A stretch of 64,000 nt of DNA from Calditrichia bacterium (GTDB taxonomy: Bacteria > Calditrichota > Calditrichia > RBG-13-44-9 > J075), in NCBI GenBank assembly GCA_028284445.1, contig JANQRS010000006.1:124001-188000 (forward strand), given 5' to 3'. Every line of letters begins with the position of its first letter. The first letter of the stretch is position 1. The translations under genes were made by a program, and so were the position numbers. Below, piece after piece: positions 62,881-64,000 of the stretch. The notes beneath the pieces are model-generated. The model was given only the letters and a program-made list of their open reading frames with translations, was not told the DNA's origin and did no database searches.

Positions 62881-63399
62881 ATGAAAAGTAAACTGATCAT
62901 CATTTGTCTCATTTTTATATCACTCAACAAAATAGGAGCTCAAACAATGGACAATGCTCTTGAATCCACTATCACAAAGCTCTTCGTTTATACAGACCAA
63001 CAAAATTGGGACGAACTGAAGGGCGTCTTTGCAGAAAAAGTGCTGCTCGATTATTCCTCGTTTACCGGGGTTGCCGCGGCAGAACTGGCTGCAGAAGATA
63101 TCGTAGCAGCCTGGAGCGGCTTTTTGCCGGGATTTGAATCAACCCATCATCAAATCGGCAATTTCCTGATTGACAGCGATGGAAAAACGGCAAAGGTATT
63201 CTGCTATGGCACAGCGAGTCACTATCTGTCGAACGACTCCGGCAATAATGTCTGGATCGTTGTCGGCAGCTACGATTTCGAACTGACCAAAACAGAAGGC
63301 GATTGGCGAGTACAGGCTATGAAGTTCAACTTTAAATATCAGGATGGCAATACCGGCTTACCACAATTGGTGCAAGAAAACGCCAAGAAGGAGAAATAA
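62881..63399 (+). CDS. exported NTF2/SnoaL-like protein
   Basis: A 172-residue protein with a signal peptide (ending GAQ). The mature part follows the NTF2-like plan: LESTITKLFVYTDQQNWDEL (helix), VFAEKVLLDYSSFTG, TAKVFCYGTASHYL and WRVQAMKFNFKYQDG (strands). Such domains bind or convert small hydrophobic molecules; no catalytic role is shown. GAAAGGAGC precedes the ATG. Its stop overlaps the next ATG (TAATG). Confidence 0.75.
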   Translation: MKSKLIIICLIFISLNKIGAQTMDNALESTITKLFVYTDQQNWDELKGVFAEKVLLDYSSFTGVAAAELAAEDIVAAWSGFLPGFESTHHQIGNFLIDSDGKTAKVFCYGTASHYLSNDSGNNVWIVVGSYDFELTKTEGDWRVQAMKFNFKYQDGNTGLPQLVQENAKKEK

Positions 63400-63911
63400 T
63401 GATGAGGGCATTTTATTTAGCGAGCGCTTTGGTGCTTATCGCATTCGCCTGCGCATCACCGGAACTAAAAGAGATGGAAGAGAAAACGATGACCAGAAAT
63501 AATAACATCGCAACAGTTAAGCAGTTCTTCAAGCTGCTGGAAGAAGAGAATATCAAGGCGTTTGCCGAACTCTATGCAGAAGACGGGAAGCAGATCAATC
63601 CATATCATTCGGATTTGTTTCCTGCAGAAATTGCCGGTAAAGCGAATCTATACGAATTCTGGAAAAATGTCCCGGGGAACTTTGATGGTATGCAATTTCC
63701 AATTGATGAAATTATGCCTTTTGAAGATCCGAGTAGAGTCGCAGTAAAACTAACTGGCAAAATCAAACTCAAAGACAACGCCGGCACCTATGAAAATGAT
63801 TACCTGTGCATTTTTCATTTTGATGATGCAGGTAAAATTCTTGAATACCACGAATATTTCAACCCGCTGACGGCTGCACGCGGGTTCGGATTATTGGACA
63901 AAATAAAGTGA
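63399..63911 (+). CDS. NTF2/SnoaL-like lipoprotein
   Basis: A 170-residue lipoprotein: lipobox IAFAC. The mature part is a second NTF2-like domain (TVKQFFKLLEEENIKAFAELYAEDG, VAVKLTGKIKLKDNAGTYEN, EYHEYFNPL). It is translationally coupled to the previous gene, and both are probably targets of the AraC regulator. It and its neighbour are distant paralogues by fold. Confidence 0.78.
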   Translation: MMRAFYLASALVLIAFACASPELKEMEEKTMTRNNNIATVKQFFKLLEEENIKAFAELYAEDGKQINPYHSDLFPAEIAGKANLYEFWKNVPGNFDGMQFPIDEIMPFEDPSRVAVKLTGKIKLKDNAGTYENDYLCIFHFDDAGKILEYHEYFNPLTAARGFGLLDKIK

Positions 63912-63921
63912 GGTTAACAAC

Positions 63922-64000
63922 ATGAAAACCAGACTCATTGTATTGGCAATTTTGATTGCAGGCATCATCAACTTAAAGGCTGAGGCTAAAATGAAAAAAG
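63922..64000 (+). CDS. exported protein, N-terminal part (3' end outside window)
   Basis: Only 26 codons are visible: a signal peptide (MKTRLIVLAILIAGIINLKA) and the start of the mature part. The frame is still open at the window end. AGGTTAAC precedes the ATG. It starts 10 bases after the previous stop, so it is the next gene of the same operon. Confidence 0.6.
   Translation, partial: MKTRLIVLAILIAGIINLKAEAKMKK

Noticed and set aside
1..64000. tRNA or rRNA genes
   Set aside because: I read the gaps between genes for cloverleaf-like sequence and rRNA blocks and saw none; a covariance-model scan would be decisive.

Overview
The window looks like a chromosome segment of a free-living Gram-negative bacterium of the FCB superphylum, most like Calditrichota, KSB1 or Ignavibacteriota-type lineages. 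Three large secreted proteins (9504-13121, 29411-33409, 53351-54652) end in the YPNPFNP/FPNPFNP plus FlgD-like sorting domain typical of type IX secretion cargo in that group. Outer-membrane proteins are abundant (TonB receptor, Omp85, PorT-like barrels, many lipoproteins), and most genes have clear Shine-Dalgarno sequences. This placement is inference: no rRNA is present and I found no tRNA gene.

Layout. 1-9.3 kb: end of a DUF2851 gene, small membrane proteins (MgtC-like, DUF350), a lytic transglycosylase lipoprotein, a lipoprotein/TonB receptor/MFS group, and a reverse-strand set (barrel protein, DinB, DUF1697). 9.5-24 kb: a subtilisin-like protease, lipoproteins, then an envelope and signalling cluster: Omp85 protein, DUF4390, NtrY-like kinase, metallophosphoesterase, NtrC-type regulator, two PorT-like barrels. 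24-36 kb: a zinc metalloprotease, a cysteine-rich protein, a 5.7-kb mobile cassette, a Ras-like GTPase with a pseudo-cyclase partner, and an M20 deacylase. 36.8-44.5 kb: alpha/beta hydrolase, ATP-grasp ligase, ABC exporter with MsrB, HAD phosphatase, DUF2911. 44.5-49.8 kb: the RNA repair operon rtcBA with its divergent CARF/sigma-54 activator rtcR and a coupled nitroreductase. 50-56.9 kb: an EF-hand membrane protein of unknown role, a secreted metalloprotease, a VanZ-like protein. 57-64 kb: housekeeping genes (ksgA, mgtE, recO, glyQS), then an AraC regulator ahead of small secreted NTF2-like proteins.

The strongest unusual signal is at 27841-33547. A 5,697-bp segment is bounded by 38-bp inverted repeats (36 of 38 identical) and by a perfect 5-bp direct repeat ATCAA directly outside both ends. 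That geometry, and the repeat itself by recall, resemble Tn3-family transposon ends. The segment has no transposase; it carries only a lipoprotein gene and a 1332-residue secreted propeller protein with a type IX tail, in visibly more A+T-rich DNA. It reads as a non-autonomous cassette moving a surface-protein pair. Next to it is a second candidate system: a small Ras/Rab-like GTPase lacking the usual catalytic glutamine, paired with a protein whose cyclase domain has lost both metal-binding aspartates.

Intergenic DNA also carries a family of about ten G/C-rich palindromes whose arms differ between copies but still pair, a MITE-like hairpin cluster (36383-36710), an octamer tandem repeat (59201-59284), several hairpins and terminators, and two candidate sigma-54 promoters, one in front of rtcBA.
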